Assembly (NCBI GenBank): GCA_963978545.1
Contig: OZ021722.1
Span: forward strand, 106,665,442 to 106,729,441
DNA from: Linyphia triangularis
Taxonomy: Eukaryota; Arthropoda; Arachnida; Araneae; Linyphiidae
Length of the DNA stretch: 64,000 nt
Reading direction: 5' to 3'
The notes under the pieces are model-generated. The model made no database searches. It was not told the origin of the DNA and saw only the letters and a program-made list of their open reading frames with translations. The position numbers were made by a program, and so were the translations under genes. This document shows, piece after piece, positions 60,334 through 64,000 of the stretch. Position 1 is the first letter of the stretch; every line of letters begins with the position of its first letter.

Positions 60334-61293
60334 AGCTGAATACCAGTGCTTCACTACGATATTTTACCATGTTCAATATTTTAGCTAGCTGTGAGGCCCC
60401 ACGTAGCGGTGATCCGTCATTAATGTACAGGCCTCAGTATTTGGCGAATGGGCTTACTTCGCTCGCAGGAAGGTTCATCTCTACGCAAAACCAAGTTCAC
60501 TCGCTGAAACGTTCAATGAAACATAAGCACAGGCTTACTTCGCTCGTTGAGACGTTCATTGCTATGCAAGTATGAGCTCGCTGAAAGGTTCACTGCTCAG
60601 AAAGCATAAGCTCGCTTCGCTAACTAAAAACTAATTGCTACGGAAACCTTTAGTATTAGAAGCCCATCCCCTGTCGAGAAACAATTGAAAAGAAAAAGAA
60701 GAAAAAAAAAAAAAAAAAAAGAAAGAAAGAAAATCTTCGTTAATACAATAATAAAACACGCCTTTAAGAATATTTTAACACGCATTTGTGAAAAGCAAAA
60801 TTAGAAGGTCAAAACTACTTTTGTTCCAACTTTCAGAGCTCTAGGCCTATTAAAAGTCGCTTTTTGTGAAAATATTAATAAAAAAAAAAACTAAATAAAA
60901 ATTTTTAAATTCTGTTCTTCAAAAGTCCAATTAGAAGGCCAAAACTACTTATGTTGAAAATTTCAGAGCTGTAGACCTATTAGAAATCATTTTGTAAAAT
61001 ATTTATTAATTAATCAAAAAAACTCATCAAAATTTCACAATTCTGTTTTTCAAAACTACAATTAGAAGGCTAAAACTACTTATGTTAAAAATTTCGGAGC
61101 TGTATTTCTATTTGAAGTCTTTCTATATATAAAAAAAAAATTATTAAAAAAGAACTAATTAAAATTTTTACATTCTCTTTGTCATAGGTACAATTAGAAG
61201 GCCAAAACACCTTATGTTGAAAATTTCAGTGCTCTACACCAAATTTAAGTAGCTTTCTATAGACACTCAGAAAGCTTGTTTTATTATTATAGA
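60334..61293 (-). mobile_element. Non-autonomous Helitron, second of a tandem pair
   Basis: On the - strand it starts TCTATAATAATAAAACAAGC at 61293 and ends CTAG at 60334, followed by T. Both ends fit Helitrons. It includes four internal repeats with CAATTAGAAGGCCAAAACTA (at about 60801, 60930, 61051 and 61191) spaced about 120-140 bases apart. It joins directly to the copy at 61294-62248. No Rep-helicase gene is present. Confidence 0.8.
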
Positions 61294-62248
61294 CTTGCTA
61301 AATATCCTTGCTTAGCTACGAAATTTTAACATGTGCAATACTTTAGCTAGTTGTAAGGCCTCGTGTTGCGGAAATCTGTCATTCGTGTATAGGACCCAGT
61401 TTTTGGCGCTTTGCTCGCAGGAAGATTCATCGCTACGCAATATCGAGCTCGCTTCATTCGCTGAAAAGTTCATGGACACATAGACACAGGCTTATTTCCC
61501 TCGTTAAAAGTTTCCTTGCTATGCAAGAATAGGCTCGCTTCGCTCGCTGAAAGATTCATTGCCGCGTAAGCATAAGCTCGCTTCACTCACTAAAATCTAA
61601 TTGCTACGTGAAGACTTAATATTGGAAGCCTCTCCCTTGTCAAGGGAAAAAAAAAATCCCCGTTAATACAATAATACAACACCCCTTTAAGATTATTTTA
61701 CCACGTGTTTGTGGAAAGCAAAATTAGAGGCTAAAACTACATATATTGAAACTTTCAGAGATCTAGGCCTATTATCGTTTTGTAACATATTTATTAATTA
61801 ATTTAAAAAAAAAAAAATTTAAAAAAAATCGAATTCTGTTTTTTAAAAATCCAATTAGAAGGCCACAACTATTTATGTTGAAAATGTCAAAGCTGTAGTC
61901 CTATTTAAAATGGTTTTGTAATATATATATATTAATTAATTAAAAAAAATTAATAACGAACTTAAGAAATATTTAAAATTCTGTTTTTCGAAAGTCCAAT
62001 TAGAAGGCCAAAACTACTCATGTTGAAAATTTCAGAGCTGTAGCCCTATTAGTAGTCGTTTTGTAAAATGTTTATTAATTAATTAAAAAAGAACTAATTA
62101 AAATTTTAACATTCTGTTTGTGATGTATACAATTAGAAGGCCAAAATTACTTATGCTGAAACTTTCAGAGATATACTCCAATTTTAAATAGGTTTCTGTA
62201 GAGCCACATATAGACAGACAGACACACAGCTTGTTTTATTATTATAGA
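61294..62248 (-). mobile_element. Non-autonomous Helitron, first of a tandem pair
   Basis: On the - strand it starts TCTATAATAATAAAACAAGC at 62248, directly after an A, and ends CAAG (a one-base change from CTAG) at 61294, where the next copy begins with no spacer. The four internal repeats (about 61721, 61852, 61998 and 62131) correspond to those of its partner. Total length 955 bases. Confidence 0.8.
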
Positions 62249-62882
62249 TTACTTTCTACACAGTGAAACATTTCAACAGATATGACAACATTAACTAACT
62301 ACAGAAATATTTTTTTCAGTTGGAAATAAATTTTAAATTAACACTAACAATTAAAATACACTTTTCGATACAGTTCGAAATAAATTTTTCGGTTAAAAAT
62401 AAATTATCTGTAAGCACAGATTGTATTTTTAATAATTCTGCTGAACTCGCAATTTTAACCAATTATTTTTCAGATTTGGAAGGAAAAAAAAAAAAAAATT
62501 TGATTTATTATTATTTAATTTGTCACAATTCATGACTACGCATGGAATGATATGCAAATGAATTGAACACAAGTTCTTTTGGAATAGAAAAATAATTTTT
62601 ATTAAATGCCCTAAAATGTACACAAATAATTTTTAATAAATACACTTAAAAAATAAAAAATAACTTTTAATTAACATAAAAAAAAAATTAATTATTGTCC
62701 CAAAAAATGAAATTAGTAATTTTTAATAAAGGCACTAAAAAGTAAAATTATTTTAAATAAACTCACAAAAGTAAAAAAAAAAAAAAAATTGTATAAATGC
62801 TAATAATAAAGAGTAAAATAATTGGAAAAAAAAATAGTGTCATAAAAAGTAAAAAATTTATATTATAATAAATTCTCTAATA

Positions 62883-62917
<35 letters not shown>

Positions 62918-64000
62918 AAATGAATGTTCTAAAAAGTTAAAAAAATTCTACTATTTCGAATGAACCAACTTCCCGTCATCCAATCGAGCTGAATTTTGAC
63001 ACATTCGTAGTCGATAATGTTGCAATATATAATGTTTTGGGAACTGTCACTGTTTCTAAAAAGATGCTTTACACGATTCAATTGGCGGCGACAATAAATT
63101 ATAAAAATGCTTCATTTTTGTGATAGAGTACGCGTATAATAAGGAAATGTGGTCGTTCCTGAACACTCTGTATAAGTACAGAAACTATTATTCAATTTTT
63201 TTTTCTTATTTAATTAGAGAAAGATATATATAAAAAAAAACATAAATGGTCTTTTTAATTTTTTTTTATTATCATAGAAAAATTTAGCTCACTAATTTCA
63301 CATAGTATGGCACTTATTTTTGCAAAATTATACCTTACTTAATAAAATCTCAGTAATTCAAAACAAAAAAGTTTAAACAAAATACTCAAAAGAAGACCTA
63401 TAAATACTTTTAATTTATTTAATACACAGTTCCTGATTTATATTGATCCAAAGATCAAAACATAAAAGCAATAACAAAACCAATAGAAACGGGAAAAAAT
63501 TAAATGTTGATTTCATTTAACTCAGAGTAATCAATTTTTAATTTATAAGATCTAAAAAACTTGAGAAAATTTTGTATCTTCTGAAATAAATTGGTCTTAA
63601 ATTTCTCTAAAAATTCAAAAGAAGAATATGCAAAAGTTAAGAAATAAGGACCACGCTGATGAGCATATTCAGTTTAACTTATTAGTATATAGAGGGCAGC
63701 ACCACACTTGTGATAAATATTACGTAGTTTACACTTATCACGGTAGGGAGCAGCACCATCTTTTCTGCTGTGCTCTTAATCATCTTCGTTTAGTGGGGAA
63801 TAAAACATTTTACAATAATAGGATATAAGAAATGCTACTTGTGTGGCTACTATATATTTTTTTTATTAATGACTCTATATAAATCAAGTTAAAATATATT
63901 CTTTCTTTGTGCTGAAAGTTTACTGATTGGAAAAATCTGCACACTAGTTTTCCTGAAAATTAGTATGGTCAATTTAATTTTTTTTATACTGGAAGAAATT
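62249..64000. other. AT-rich DNA to the window end
   Basis: No gene is supported. There are many A and T runs (for example 62888-62914). A piece at about 62960-63110 resembles 23100-23290, a diverged dispersed repeat. The frame at 63628-63828 includes a short direct repeat (GGCAGCACCA / GAGCAGCACCA) and no domain. Confidence 0.45.

Noticed and set aside
63628..63828. A 66-codon frame near the window end
   Set aside because: Short, with no domain, in AT-rich sequence with an internal direct repeat. There is no support for coding.

Overview
The window is AT-rich animal nuclear DNA: spliced and intronless protein genes are scattered through deeply nested transposable elements. An arthropod, probably a spider or another chelicerate, fits best. 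I infer this from the style of the Ty3/gypsy gag, the tRNA-derived SINEs with AACC tails and the length of the introns. It is recognition, not proof. No bacterial-type operon, CRISPR array, plasmid or organelle sequence is visible.

Three host genes are well supported. An intronless nicotinate phosphoribosyltransferase (NAPRT, + strand, 3503-5134) catalyses entry of nicotinic acid into NAD salvage. An intronless selenocysteine lyase (SCLY, + strand, 41252-42448) recycles selenium. Head-to-head with SCLY, and sharing a gap of about 620 bases with it, lies a seven-exon gene on the - strand (40628 down to 28112). It encodes a 232-residue TATA-box-binding protein with a complete two-repeat DNA-binding core and a very short, glutamine-poor N-terminus. 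By eye the core is too diverged for an ordinary TBP, so it may be a TBP paralogue. All splice phases in my model agree. A possible C-terminal exon of another - strand gene lies at the left edge (265-450).

The rest is mobile DNA. From 7.6 to 26.4 kb there are foldback MITEs, tRNA-derived SINEs of at least three families, several copies of a DNA element with ends resembling ACTTTCAATTAC, and two solo LTRs with 4-base target duplications. The introns of the TBP gene (28-40.6 kb) hold two SINEs, a 2.5-kb hAT-type element with an exact 8-base target duplication, other CAGGG-ended elements and a tandem duplication. Downstream of SCLY there are two MITEs with exact 8-base target duplications and a 5'-truncated LINE fragment encoding RNase H. 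Then come a 2.3-kb element with terminal inverted repeats of about 445 bases (46089-48416) and an internally deleted Ty3/gypsy retrotransposon with both LTRs (48758-52415).

From 52.4 kb to the end there are a tandem repeat of about 290 bases with G-runs, a Helitron 5' fragment, a SINE, a third copy of the hairpin MITE, a SINE insertion that seems to have carried about 1 kb of downstream DNA with it (57261-58424), a CAGGG-ended element, and two Helitron copies joined head-to-tail (60334-62248).

The most unusual observations are the divergent TBP, the probable SINE 3' transduction, the abutting Helitron dimer and the large-TIR element with remains of a spliced gene. I saw no wholly new multi-gene system.
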